Below, piece after piece: positions 24,940-33,729 of a DNA stretch of 64,000 nucleotides (positions are counted from its first letter, which is position 1; each line of letters starts with the position of its first letter). The notes under the pieces are model-generated. The model worked only from the letters and a program-made list of their open reading frames with translations, had not been told where the DNA came from and did no database searches. The stretch spans positions 1 through 64,000 of the forward strand of contig JANXYB010000055.1 in assembly GCA_025350325.1 (NCBI GenBank), given 5' to 3'. The DNA is from Acidobacteriaceae bacterium. Its GTDB lineage: Bacteria > Acidobacteriota > Terriglobia > Terriglobales > Acidobacteriaceae. A program made the position numbers and the translations under genes.

Positions 24940-27288
24940 TCAATGATGATGATCGTGCATTGGTATGGCGATTTTGGTCTTTCCAATCTCAAAGGTTTTC
25001 AACTCGATCTGCTCCACTTTATTCGAGTCTTCCTTGATTCGATAGGTCTGGTCCGCCTTGATGTTTTGGAAGTGCTGGTGAATCCCCGAGACTGGCCACC
25101 AGATCTCAATTTCACGCACGACGTTGGCTGTGCCGATCCCGATGTGCTGGCGCATTGGGCTTCCGCCGAAGCTTGAAACGGACCCGACAGCGCGATATAT
25201 GTTTTGCTTCCCGGTGCGGTCGTCCACTGTGACCCTGATGCGAGCACCATATGCCGCACGATTGCTTTTTACTCCTTCGAGAATCAGTGTGATCCAGTGG
25301 TTTTGGTGGCCCGGGTTGCGGTAGAGGGCGGCGTGGAAGCCGTCCCCTGGGTACGCTCCGCCCAACTCCTCAACCACATCTTCGTTCCCATTGTTTTCGA
25401 TGTCGGCGAAGGCGATGGCGTGCCCCTTTTGGAGGTTTCCGAAGCCGCCGGAAACCGAAACATCCTGGAAGTGCCGCCCGTGGTCGTTGCGAAACATGCG
25501 TTTGGGCAACAGCGCTTCGTACGACGGTTCGCCGAGGCCCGTATACACATCCAACCAGCCGTCGTTGTCGAGATCGCCGAAGTTGCCTCCCATCACCAGG
25601 ATTGCGCGGTCAAGTCCAGCGCCATGCGGCACCTCAGCGAATGTGCCGTCATGATTGTTGCGAAACAGAATCGAGCGGGACGCGTGATGCGGTTTGCCCA
25701 TCGCGAACGCACCGACGTCTTCCATCGAAGTGGTTGCGTAGCCTCCGGCAAAGATGTCGAGCCAGCCATCATTGTCGTAGTCAAAAAACCAGGTTGGGAA
25801 GGTGTAACGCTTACCGCCCACCCCGGATTGCTCTGTCACATCGGTGAATTTCCACTGCCGGGCATCCGGGTGCTTCGGATCGGCTGGGCCGTCATTGCGG
25901 AAAAGGTAGCTGGTGCCAAACATCGTAGAAACATACAAAGCCGGACGGCCATCGTTGTTGTAGTCGCCCCAGGCAACGCCTTTCACAAAGCCTAGATTGG
26001 AACCGAGCAGTCCTGACATTGCGGTGCTCGGCCCTCCAGGCGCCTTGATCTCGGTAAAACTACCGTCGTGATTGTTATGGAAGAGCTGGGACGGATGCTC
26101 TTCTCCCGGCTTTGATTCGTGACCGATGAACAAATCTAGCCAGCCGTCCCCGTCGTAGTCGGCCCATGCCGCGGTCTGGCCCGGGCCTTTCACATTGAGC
26201 CCGGCCTCTTCCGTAACATCGTCGAAGGTCCCATCGCCGTTATTGCGAAGCAGCGACAAAGGATACTCGCCAAACTTGCCCCACCAGCCGCCACGCAAAA
26301 CGAGAACGTCAGGATGGCCATCGTTGTTGTAGTCGGTAAGGACCATGTTCAAGCCGCCAATCTCTTCGGACAGGCCGGCCTGAGCGGTGCGGTCCTCAAA
26401 TGTCCCGTCTCCATTGTTGTGAAAGAAGTGCATCGGGTCGAGAGGACCAGAAGAGGAAAACAGGATGTCGAGCAGTCCGTCTCCGTCGAAGTCCTCGACG
26501 AGCACACCGCCAGAGCGCTCGAAAATATCGACGCCGGCAAGGCCCGCCACATCCGGGAAGAAGCCAATGTCGTATTCCGATGCAAAAACCTCTGGAGGCG
26601 CCAACCATTGCTTCGGAACATCCTGCGGAGACCGGTTTAGCTGCATATAAGCGATGTTGAGCAGCCAGCGGCAGATTTCGCTGGTGGGGTCGAGCTGCAG
26701 CGCCTTGGTGTATTCGCGAATCGCGCCCTCAGCGCCTCGGGTGTTTTTATGTAGACCGCCTCCGCGCAGGGGGTAGTTGCATGAGAGTGCGTTGTGCATG
26801 CCAATGCAGTTTTGTTGCTCGCCCATGCGCAAATAAGACAGCGCGAGTAGCTTGTGAATCTCGAACTGGCTTTGAACAGGGATCCCCTGAATCTTTGGCT
26901 GAATGTGCTCGACCAGGGTCTCCATCGTTTCGACGGATCGTTCGCTGAAGCCGGCACGTAGTTGCTCATTGGCAAGTTCCATGCGGACGGTGATCTCGTC
27001 ATTGATGGAAAGCTGCCGCGATAAGAGAACCTGAAAATAGGTGCTGCGCTGAGTCGGCTTGTTGGGATCGGTTTTCCAGTCGTTAGCTTGGAATATCGCT
27101 CGCAGTTCGCGCCCCATGCGACGCGCTCCTTCGCCGTGAGGCAGCGGTCCGATGGTATTCGTGGTGGGATTGCCCGCCTCGACGGGGATGGCTGCAGCGA
27201 AGGAGATGCCCACCGCCTGCAACGGCTGCGGGAAAAGCGTAACAGCCAGCACAAGAGACATTGCAATGGAGACTAAAGGACACAACAC
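24940..27288 (-). CDS. Secreted CRTAC1/ASPIC-UnbV repeat protein with His-rich tail
   Basis: A 782-residue exported protein. A GTG at 27288, 7 nt after GGGAG, precedes a signal peptide (LPPLQAVG region). Residues about 90-240 are helical and TPR-like (ALSYLRMGEQQNC, AIREYTKALQLDPTSE). Residues 255-620 contain many FG-GAP/VCBS blades with D-x-D-x-D-G calcium loops (EDFDGDGLLDILF, TDYNNDGHPDVLV, ADYDGDGWLDLFI, FDYDNDGWLDIFA, GDLDNDGWLDVYT). The C-terminal part is the ASPIC/UnbV domain (VKSNRAAYGARIRV, SVSSFGGSPMRQHIGIG, IEIWWP). It ends HDHHH, possibly metal-binding. Related proteins are abundant in Acidobacteria and of unknown function. Confidence 0.88.
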   Translation of the reverse strand: MLCPLVSIAMSLVLAVTLFPQPLQAVGISFAAAIPVEAGNPTTNTIGPLPHGEGARRMGRELRAIFQANDWKTDPNKPTQRSTYFQVLLSRQLSINDEITVRMELANEQLRAGFSERSVETMETLVEHIQPKIQGIPVQSQFEIHKLLALSYLRMGEQQNCIGMHNALSCNYPLRGGGLHKNTRGAEGAIREYTKALQLDPTSEICRWLLNIAYMQLNRSPQDVPKQWLAPPEVFASEYDIGFFPDVAGLAGVDIFERSGGVLVEDFDGDGLLDILFSSSGPLDPMHFFHNNGDGTFEDRTAQAGLSEEIGGLNMVLTDYNNDGHPDVLVLRGGWWGKFGEYPLSLLRNNGDGTFDDVTEEAGLNVKGPGQTAAWADYDGDGWLDLFIGHESKPGEEHPSQLFHNNHDGSFTEIKAPGGPSTAMSGLLGSNLGFVKGVAWGDYNNDGRPALYVSTMFGTSYLFRNDGPADPKHPDARQWKFTDVTEQSGVGGKRYTFPTWFFDYDNDGWLDIFAGGYATTSMEDVGAFAMGKPHHASRSILFRNNHDGTFAEVPHGAGLDRAILVMGGNFGDLDNDGWLDVYTGLGEPSYEALLPKRMFRNDHGRHFQDVSVSGGFGNLQKGHAIAFADIENNGNEDVVEELGGAYPGDGFHAALYRNPGHQNHWITLILEGVKSNRAAYGARIRVTVDDRTGKQNIYRAVGSVSSFGGSPMRQHIGIGTANVVREIEIWWPVSGIHQHFQNIKADQTYRIKEDSNKVEQIELKTFEIGKTKIAIPMHDHHH

Positions 27289-27467
27289 TGAAGGACTCCC
27301 AGATCAGAGGCCTCAAAAAGATCACAACAAACCTACATCCATTGAATAAAAGCAGCCCGCCACTGTCAAGGGAATTCCGAGCGGGGCTCTACGGGCGTCG
27401 ATGATGAATTTTTATGTCACACTATCACACCAAACCTAACGCAAAGTACATCTCAAACAAGGGTTCG

Positions 27468-27484
27468 GCCCCTTGAAAAGGGGC
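27468..27484. repeat. Short GC-rich hairpin in the gap after the zinc-ribbon gene
   Basis: GCCCCTT and AAGGGGC form a perfect 7-bp stem with a 3-nt loop. It lies about 60 bp past the minus-strand stop at 27547 and may act as a terminator, but has no clear U-tract on the minus strand. Confidence 0.35.
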
Positions 27485-27546
27485 ACCTTTGATGAGCGGT
27501 ATGGTAGTTCGCCAGACACCCGGGATTTGGATGCGTAAATGAGAGG

Positions 27547-28059
27547 TCAGTTCCCCGGCCCCTCGACGGGATTAGCTATGTCCGGCTGGCTGTAATCGGG
27601 CGCGCGCACAATTCGCATCAGTTCGCCGTGATCGAGCCAGTTGAGACAACACCCATCGCAGCCGTCGATAACTACCCTTCCGCCACCGAAATAAAAGTGC
27701 GTGTCCATCGGTCGATGGCAATTGGGGCAGTTGATCTTGCGGCGCAGTTCAGATGGATCGCCCAATACCGGCATTGCCACCGCAGTTTGTTTAGCGCGCA
27801 GCTGCTCAAGCAGATCGGGAAACACTTCCATCGCGATGAGCATGCCCTTGCACTTCTTGCAGGAGCGAAGCCGCACGCCGCTCAACGTCGCATTCCACAG
27901 TAGGACAGCGCAGATAGGGCACGACTGCGCAGCTTCATCGATGCTACGCACGCCTTCATCATCGGCATCGACCAGATGCACGCTCTTGCAGAACGCGCAG
28001 GTGAGGTAATCGCTGCCCGCTGCCAGCTGCATCGGGGCTCCGCAGGATGGGCAGTTCAT
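27547..28059 (-). CDS. Multi-zinc-ribbon protein paired with the SPFH gene
   Basis: A 170-residue protein built from zinc-binding C-x2-C pairs: CPSCGAPM and CAFCKS near the start, CPICAV and CKKCKGML in the middle, CPNCHRPM and CDGCCLNWLDHGEL at the end. The last two blocks match the zf-TFIIB type, whose ending G-C-x-G-x-WLDxGEL is characteristic. The ATG at 28059 overlaps the stop of the upstream SPFH gene (ATGA), so both are made together. It probably acts as a partner or chaperone of the SPFH protein; zinc-ribbon proteins also occur as nucleic-acid binders. Confidence 0.8.
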   Translation of the reverse strand: MNCPSCGAPMQLAAGSDYLTCAFCKSVHLVDADDEGVRSIDEAAQSCPICAVLLWNATLSGVRLRSCKKCKGMLIAMEVFPDLLEQLRAKQTAVAMPVLGDPSELRRKINCPNCHRPMDTHFYFGGGRVVIDGCDGCCLNWLDHGELMRIVRAPDYSQPDIANPVEGPGN

Positions 28060-29033
28060 TGCGCCTTGCCGCACTCCGGGCAGAATTTCGCAACCGCCGG
28101 CACTTGCTTTCCACACTCGATGCAGAACTTTGTCCCCGCTGCTGTTGAAACTGCAGTTTCAGGACCGGCGAGAGCAGCCGCGGGCTTGGGCGGTGTCATC
28201 ATCGCTTGCGCCATGGCCACACCAGCGCCCATGCCTACGCCCATGCCGGCAGTTCCACCGGTGTTGGCGGCTGCCAGCTCAAGTGCCTGGGCGGTTTCAA
28301 ATTGCGTGTACCGGCCCAGGTCGCCTGCCATGCCCACGCCGATGCGCTGATCGATGATCTCCTGCAAGTCATCGGGCATTGAAATGCTCCCCACCACAAA
28401 CTGCGTCAGTTCCAAACCCAGCGTGACGAAGGTGGGCTTCATTTCTTCGGCAATTTTTGCGCCGAGCGCGGCCTGGTTAGCGGCCATGTCGAGATACGAA
28501 ATATCTGAGTTGGCGAAGATGTTGGTCATGCGCGCCACGATGGTGTCATGCAATTGCCCATCAAGTTCGGAGGCGTAAAAGGCCTGGCGCGTGCCGCTGA
28601 CCTGGGTAAAAAAGGTGCGAGGATCGGCGATGCGATAGGAGTAGATGCCGTAACCGCGCAGTCGCACGGCGCCGAATTCCTTGTCGCGGATGGTGATAGG
28701 CGTGGCGGTGCCCCACTTCTGATCGATCTGCAGCCGCGTCGAAAAGAAGTACACGTCCGACTTGAACGGCGACTCGAAGGCCTTGTCCCAGTTCAACAGG
28801 TCAGTGAGTACGGGCAGATTACGGGTGGTCAGTGTGTGCAGGCCGGGGCCGAAAACGTCTGCGACTTTGCCTTCGTTGACGAACACAGCCACTTGCGATT
28901 CGCGAACGGTAAGCTGCCCGCCATTCTGAATCTCCATGTCCTGCATGGGATACCGGTAGGCAATCATTCCGTCATCCGGTTCGTTCCATTGAATGACGTC
29001 GATGAACTGCTTGTGCAGGAAATCCTTCAGAGT
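28056..29033 (-). CDS. SPFH/band-7 protein with a C-terminal double zinc ribbon
   Basis: An SPFH-domain protein of the group once called virion core-like (band_7_1 type). The body (FIDVIQWNEPDDGMIAYRYP, RESQVAVFVNEGKVADVFGP, KWGTATPITIRDKEFGAVRLRG is its typical core) covers residues 1-270. A Gly/Ala/Met-rich linker (AANTGGTAGMGVGMGAGVAM) follows, then two zinc knuckles, C-x2-C-G-K and C-x2-C-G-K, at the end. There is no transmembrane helix, so membrane association would be peripheral. The GTG at 29033 is used because AGGGGG lies just upstream. It overlaps the zinc-ribbon gene by 4 bp. Proposed roles for this group are membrane scaffolding; none is proven here. Confidence 0.85.
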   Translation of the reverse strand, partial: TLKDFLHKQFIDVIQWNEPDDGMIAYRYPMQDMEIQNGGQLTVRESQVAVFVNEGKVADVFGPGLHTLTTRNLPVLTDLLNWDKAFESPFKSDVYFFSTRLQIDQKWGTATPITIRDKEFGAVRLRGYGIYSYRIADPRTFFTQVSGTRQAFYASELDGQLHDTIVARMTNIFANSDISYLDMAANQAALGAKIAEEMKPTFVTLGLELTQFVVGSISMPDDLQEIIDQRIGVGMAGDLGRYTQFETAQALELAAANTGGTAGMGVGMGAGVAMAQAMMTPPKPAAALAGPETAVSTAAGTKFCIECGKQVPAVAKFCPECGKAQ

Positions 29034-29157
29034 CACACGCGCCCCCTGACGTAAAACTCTACCACGCACCCAGGCGGCCTCTTACAAAAACATCGACACA
29101 CCTCAAGCCGCACGTAACGCGTGGCTTTTCGCCGAAGCCGTGGGCGCATTCCCTCAA

Positions 29158-29613
29158 CTAGTTGGGGGTACCGCTGGCCTCTGCGTTCTCAAAGGTGCAT
29201 TCTGTGCACTGACAGCTACGGCGCAGATAATCCCACGAGTAGATGCCACCCGAGTGCCCGTCTTGCCAGTTGAACTGGAGCGCGTAGCGGCCGACCGCAT
29301 GTGCACTTTTAGGCCGCGCCGGGGCGGTAAACATGGGCAGCACTGCTGCCGGTTTTGGCTTGGGCTGGCCTGCTTTGCGGTTTTCACCAGCACGCTGGTC
29401 GACGCAGGTGGCGCAAGGGCAGGCTTCGCGCAGCCATGCGAAGCTCCACGCGCTCCTATGGCCGTCGACCCAATCGATTTCGAGACCTTTACCCTCGGTC
29501 AGCAGAACGCGCACCTTCTCTGGCGTGATCGCAATGCGCGGCAGCGGACGGTTGGCCGCCGTCTCGCGAACCTCCTGATCTTTCGACATGAAGCGGATGC
29601 CTTCGTGGCTCAT
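29158..29613 (-). CDS. DUF971 (GBBH-like N-terminal) protein with CxxC pairs
   Basis: A 151-residue cytosolic protein with the DUF971/GBBH-like fold (VLLTEGKGLEIDWVDGHRSA, WSFAWLREACPCATCVDQRA; later YALQFNWQDGHSGGIYSWDYLR). It has C-P-C-x2-C and C-Q-C-x2-C pairs that could bind zinc or an Fe-S cluster. Related domains occur next to Fe-S carrier proteins and in gamma-butyrobetaine hydroxylases, where they probably bind zinc. Its role is unknown. The start at 29613 or at residue 9 is not settled. It lies 45 bp downstream of the TauE/SafE gene. Confidence 0.85.
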   Translation of the reverse strand: MSHEGIRFMSKDQEVRETAANRPLPRIAITPEKVRVLLTEGKGLEIDWVDGHRSAWSFAWLREACPCATCVDQRAGENRKAGQPKPKPAAVLPMFTAPARPKSAHAVGRYALQFNWQDGHSGGIYSWDYLRRSCQCTECTFENAEASGTPN

Positions 29614-29658
29614 AACCCTATTTTAGTTCTTGTTTCACTTGTTCGCTTGGACGCTCTC

Positions 29659-30483
29659 TTACAGATTTTTCACAAAGAACCAGGCTGCCATGCCAAGCCC
29701 AATGGCTACGACCAATCCGCGCAGCATGGGTTGGGGAATACTTTTAGCCATGCTGGCCGATGTGTAGCCTCCGATGGCGCAAGTGAACATAGCAAGCAGA
29801 CAATAGCGCCACACCACCTGACCGTTGAAGACAAAGAGGATGAAGGCCATTCCGTTAGCCATTGAAGTTGAAACCACCTTGAGCGCATTGATTTCATGCA
29901 GGTCTTGATAGCCCAACAGCGAGAGTAGCGTGATGATCAGAAATCCTGCACCCGCGCCAAAGTAGCCAATGTAAAAACAGACCATAATGGTGCAAAGGAA
30001 TACCGGTAGGCGTCGCGGTGCGTGTGTCTGGTCAGCACTCGGTCCGCGCTCGTCGACAATCAGCCTGATTCTTCGCCGATCAAGCCACCGTGCCACTGGT
30101 CCAGTGGCCGCAAAGATTGACGCGGCCACAAGCAGCAGCCACGGCACCAGGTGCAGGAACGTCCTCTGCGGCGTATGCAGCAGTACGACGGCTCCGCCGG
30201 TTCCGCCAATCAAGCCGGCCAGGGCCATGGGCAGCGCCACGCGAAGGTTCTTGCGAATGTCGCTGCGATAGGCGGCGATCGATGTCAACTGTCCCGGCCA
30301 AAGGGCCACGGTATTTGTGGCATTGGCTTGGATAGGCAGCATCTTCATGCCCAGCATCGCCGGAAAAAGCAGGAACGATCCTCCCCCAGCCACGGCGTTG
30401 AGCACCCCAGCCAAAAACGCGGCCAGGGTCAGCCAAAGCCAATGCCAATCCATGTAAGAGGGGAGGCCGGGGATCTGAATCAT
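29659..30483 (-). CDS. TauE/SafE-family anion permease
   Basis: An inner-membrane protein with about eight transmembrane helices in two TauE halves. The N-terminal W-x2-L-x2-AAFLAGVLNAVAGGGSF motif with the conserved Gly-rich turn, plus the second-half GYFGAGAGFLIITLLSLLG, are the family signature. Members export or import sulfite, sulfoacetate and related organosulfur anions; the substrate here is unknown. The sulfur cluster is 8 kb away and is not evidence of a link. It precedes the DUF971 gene on the same strand. Confidence 0.88.
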   Translation of the reverse strand: MIQIPGLPSYMDWHWLWLTLAAFLAGVLNAVAGGGSFLLFPAMLGMKMLPIQANATNTVALWPGQLTSIAAYRSDIRKNLRVALPMALAGLIGGTGGAVVLLHTPQRTFLHLVPWLLLVAASIFAATGPVARWLDRRRIRLIVDERGPSADQTHAPRRLPVFLCTIMVCFYIGYFGAGAGFLIITLLSLLGYQDLHEINALKVVSTSMANGMAFILFVFNGQVVWRYCLLAMFTCAIGGYTSASMAKSIPQPMLRGLVVAIGLGMAAWFFVKNL

Positions 30484-30607
30484 CTGAAATTCATTCTATT
30501 TGGCGACCCAACCACGTTGAGGCCAATGCAATGTATGGCTGAACGCATTCAGGAGTGAAGACAAATTTTACTTCCCGCCCGGAAAATGTCGGGAGTATGC
30601 TCTTCAT

Positions 30608-32683
30608 ATGGTTCGACTTCCCCGTCGCTTTCCGCACGTCGCGGCGCTGTTGTTTTTTGTCTATGTTGCCTTGCTGTCACAGGCTGGTGCGCAGTCGACT
30701 GCTCCGGTGCTTTCGATCGATGACCTCGGGAAAGGCACTGAAAGCCTTTCCGGTCCGTGGCAATTTCACCTCGGTGACAATCCCGCCTGGTCGTCCCCGG
30801 AGACCGGCGATGATGCACGAAATGTGGGATGGGAACAGATAAGCCCGGATAAGAGCTGGGGTGCGCAGGCACATCCGGCGTATACCGGCTTTGCCTGGTA
30901 TCGCAAGCATGTTCACCTAGCGCCGGCACCGGGAGCGGCACCCGATTTCGCCATGCTGATTCGCCGCATTGAGGATGCCTACGAGATTTATTGGAATGGC
31001 ACCCTCGTCGGGCAAAACGGCTCTCTGCCGCCGCATCCGTTCTCCTATTTTTCTCAGCCTGCTCAGACCTTCGGGCTGGGACCGGTGCGGGACGGCGTGC
31101 TTGCGATCAGGGTATGGAAAGCGCCTCTGAACTCCTTTGATTCAGACCAGCTTGGCGGCCTCTATTTCGCCCCTGTCGTCGGTAGCCCCACCGCCATCGC
31201 CGCGTTGAAAGCCGAGTTGGACTATGCCTGGCTGCGCAGCCGGCAATATGGATTCGGTCTGCAGTCGTTGTACTCGCTGGTCATGCTGCTCAGCCTGCTT
31301 GCATGGCTGCGCGATCGTCACAAACCCATGCTGCTTTGGATGGCGGTGTTCTCGTTCGCGCCGGTCGCCACACAGGTTCTGGTGGGATTGCGCTTGCCCT
31401 GGTCTTACGACCTGGCTTTGGGCTTGCTACAGCCAGTGCTGAGTTTGCAGGACATCGGGCTGTGGTTTTTGTTGCTTTATTTGCTCAAGCTCGACGACAA
31501 TCCGCTCCTGTCCTACGCCACAAGGTTGCTGGCGGTGATCAGCATCATCGCAGCGTCGCTTGACGGTGCGCTCACGATGCTGGATTGGACCAATCCCCTA
31601 ATTGCGACCTGGGTGCAACTCGCAGATGCCGCCTTGACCATGGTCTTTACGCTTGCTGAGATTTACCCCCTGCTGCTGGTCGCTCTGGCGCTGCGCAAGC
31701 GGCTCGACTCATCGCGCTGGCTGGTAGCCATCGCCGCGTTTCTCGCCGAGATGATCTCCGCAGTGCGCATCGCCGTTCAGCAAGGCAGCCGGTACACCCA
31801 TTGGACGCTGGCTGACAAAATCGGAGCGCCGCTCTTCACGATCAACGGAAATGTCTTCAATGCACAGATCATCGCCAACACCTTGCTGCTGCTCGCAATC
31901 ATTTATGCCGCGTACCACTCCATGCGTGACTCGGCACGGCGCCAAAACGAGCTTGAACAGGAATTTCAAAGCGCACGCGAATTGCAGCAGGTGCTCATCC
32001 CCGAGACACTGCCCTCTCTGCCGGGATTTGCAATGACCAGTGCCTACCGGCCTGCGCAGGAGGTTGGCGGAGACTTCTTTCAAATCATCCCGCTTGAGGG
32101 TAAGTTTGAGGGCTCAACACTCATCCTGTTAGGCGACGTAAGCGGTAAAGGATTGCGCGCCGCCATGACCGTTTCGCTCATCGTGGGAGCAGTCCGCACG
32201 CTGGCGCGGTTCTCGCCTCACCCGGCTGAAATCTTATCTGAATTGAATCTGCGCCTTTGCGGCCGGTTGCAGGGTGGGTTCGCCACTTGCCTCGCGATGC
32301 GTGTCGGCAGCGATGGACATTGTGTGATGGCCAGCGCCGGCCATCCCTCGCCCTTCCTCAACAAGCAGGAACTGGTGCTGCCCGGCGCGTTGCCGCTGGG
32401 CATCGTGCTCTCTGCAACCTACGAGGAAACGCCGATCGATCTGCGCGAAGGAGACCATTTCGCGCTCTATACAGACGGCCTGCTCGAAGCCCGCAGCGCC
32501 AACGGCGAAATCTTCAGCTTCGATCGCCTCGATGCGCTTTTCAGAACGCATCCCGATGCGGCGCGGGCGACCGATGCTGCCGTCAGTTTTGGCCAGGACG
32601 ATGACATAACCGTTCTGACGTTGACGAGGCTCGCCAGCGGTGAACTATCCTCAACGCATCTCTCTGCGCCGCGCTTCGTCTAG
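30608..32683 (+). CDS. Membrane SpoIIE/PP2C phosphatase with a 7TM sensor
   Basis: A signalling phosphatase. Residues 1-28 are a signal peptide and 40-200 an extracytoplasmic beta-sandwich like sugar-binding domains (SGPWQFHLGDNPAW, YTGFAWYRKHVHLAP). About seven helices (215-440, 7TMR-DISM-like) follow, then a coiled linker (ARRQNELEQEFQSARELQQVL) and a SpoIIE phosphatase domain. Phosphatase metal residues appear in GDVSGKGL, SAGHPSPFL, YTDGLLEA and QDDDITVLTL. It should dephosphorylate a protein such as an anti-sigma antagonist when an external ligand binds. No antagonist gene is nearby. TATGCT sits 6 nt before the ATG with no close Shine-Dalgarno site. Confidence 0.88.
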   Translation: MVRLPRRFPHVAALLFFVYVALLSQAGAQSTAPVLSIDDLGKGTESLSGPWQFHLGDNPAWSSPETGDDARNVGWEQISPDKSWGAQAHPAYTGFAWYRKHVHLAPAPGAAPDFAMLIRRIEDAYEIYWNGTLVGQNGSLPPHPFSYFSQPAQTFGLGPVRDGVLAIRVWKAPLNSFDSDQLGGLYFAPVVGSPTAIAALKAELDYAWLRSRQYGFGLQSLYSLVMLLSLLAWLRDRHKPMLLWMAVFSFAPVATQVLVGLRLPWSYDLALGLLQPVLSLQDIGLWFLLLYLLKLDDNPLLSYATRLLAVISIIAASLDGALTMLDWTNPLIATWVQLADAALTMVFTLAEIYPLLLVALALRKRLDSSRWLVAIAAFLAEMISAVRIAVQQGSRYTHWTLADKIGAPLFTINGNVFNAQIIANTLLLLAIIYAAYHSMRDSARRQNELEQEFQSARELQQVLIPETLPSLPGFAMTSAYRPAQEVGGDFFQIIPLEGKFEGSTLILLGDVSGKGLRAAMTVSLIVGAVRTLARFSPHPAEILSELNLRLCGRLQGGFATCLAMRVGSDGHCVMASAGHPSPFLNKQELVLPGALPLGIVLSATYEETPIDLREGDHFALYTDGLLEARSANGEIFSFDRLDALFRTHPDAARATDAAVSFGQDDDITVLTLTRLASGELSSTHLSAPRFV

Positions 32684-32736
32684 ACGCGTTTGTGGTCCTA
32701 ACTGAGCGCCTTGGTGTATCGATTGAGCTTGTAGAA

Positions 32737-32778
32737 CTTAGACGGCATTTGCTGTCACTTAGACGGCCTTTGCTGTCT
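32737..32778. repeat. Tandem 21-bp duplication spanning the stop of the Crp/Fnr gene
   Basis: CTTAGACGGCATTTGCTGTCA (32737-32757) is followed at once by a copy with two mismatches (32758-32778). On the minus strand the second copy encodes the last codons TAKAV and stop; the first, downstream, reads VTANAV and stop. Confidence 0.9.
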
Positions 32779-33493
32779 CTGCTTTGCGCGTAACGCCGCG
32801 AGGAGGGTCGAGCAGCTTCGGCCGCGACGCGTTCTCCTCAGGCAATTGATCTCTCAACACAATGTTTAGCAGTGTCTTATGAACCCGTATATGGCCCTTG
32901 TATTCGACATAGCCAAGCTTCCTAAACCGATTCATGAAAAAGCTGACCCGTGATCGCGTAGTGCCGATCATTTCGGCAAGAGTTTCTTGCGTCACATGGG
33001 GAAGCATCATCTCCGGCTCTCCTGGCTTTCCCAAGTCTGCCATCAACAACAACGCGCGCGCCAACCGCCTCTCGCTCGAATTGAAGAGCTGATCGACAAG
33101 GTCCGCCTGCGTTCGAATGGCACGACGGAGAACGTATTGCATGAAAAAATCGGAGAAAGCATTTTCAACATGAAGCACATGGATCATTTGCGCTCTGGTG
33201 ATCTTCAGCACGATACACGACGTCACGGCGGATGCAGTAGAAGACCGTTCTGTGCCTTCGCCCGAGATCGCCTCTTCGCCAAAGAAGTCACCCGGAACCA
33301 GCAGGGTCACCGTGGCCTCTTTTCCTCTTTTTGAAACCACTGTTAGTTTCGCCCGCCCATGCTGCAAGTAGAACAAAGAATCGGCATCACCGCCTTGAGA
33401 AAAAAAGGTCTGCCGCGCCTTATTTCTAATAATGGTTCGTCCGTCGCCGTCGGTGGAGAGATAACGTTCGATGTTGAAGTGTTTTTCACGCAT
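32759..33493 (-). CDS. Crp/Fnr-family transcription regulator
   Basis: A 244-residue cAMP-receptor-type regulator. The cNMP-binding jelly-roll (20-125, LFYLQHGRAKLTVVSKRGKE, VPGDFFGEEAISGE) is followed by the dimer helix and a winged helix (VTQETLAEMIGTTRSRVSFF, LGYVEYKGHIRVHKTLL). The ligand pocket differs from cAMP-binding Crp and there is no FNR-type cysteine cluster, so the signal is unknown. The ATG follows AGGAGG by 7 nt. It runs convergent with the SpoIIE gene. A 21-bp duplication covers its stop codon. Confidence 0.9.
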   Translation of the reverse strand: MREKHFNIERYLSTDGDGRTIIRNKARQTFFSQGGDADSLFYLQHGRAKLTVVSKRGKEATVTLLVPGDFFGEEAISGEGTERSSTASAVTSCIVLKITRAQMIHVLHVENAFSDFFMQYVLRRAIRTQADLVDQLFNSSERRLARALLLMADLGKPGEPEMMLPHVTQETLAEMIGTTRSRVSFFMNRFRKLGYVEYKGHIRVHKTLLNIVLRDQLPEENASRPKLLDPPRGVTRKAETAKAV

Positions 33494-33729
33494 AGCACAA
33501 CCTCCTGGAACGACGGCCTACGTGCTTTATCAGCTCGTGCCTCAGCAAGCCTTTGCACAACTCTCACTGGAGTCGCAAATTTTTGCTCTCTCAAGTAGAG
33601 TCGCATTGCTCACCCCGATAAAACTGACCAACATAGACCACTTCGTCTTCTGGTTAGAACTAGACTGACGGATGCATGAGGGCGATGCTAAGCAGTAGGT
33701 GAAGACCGGGTGGCTGCCGGCTCGATACT

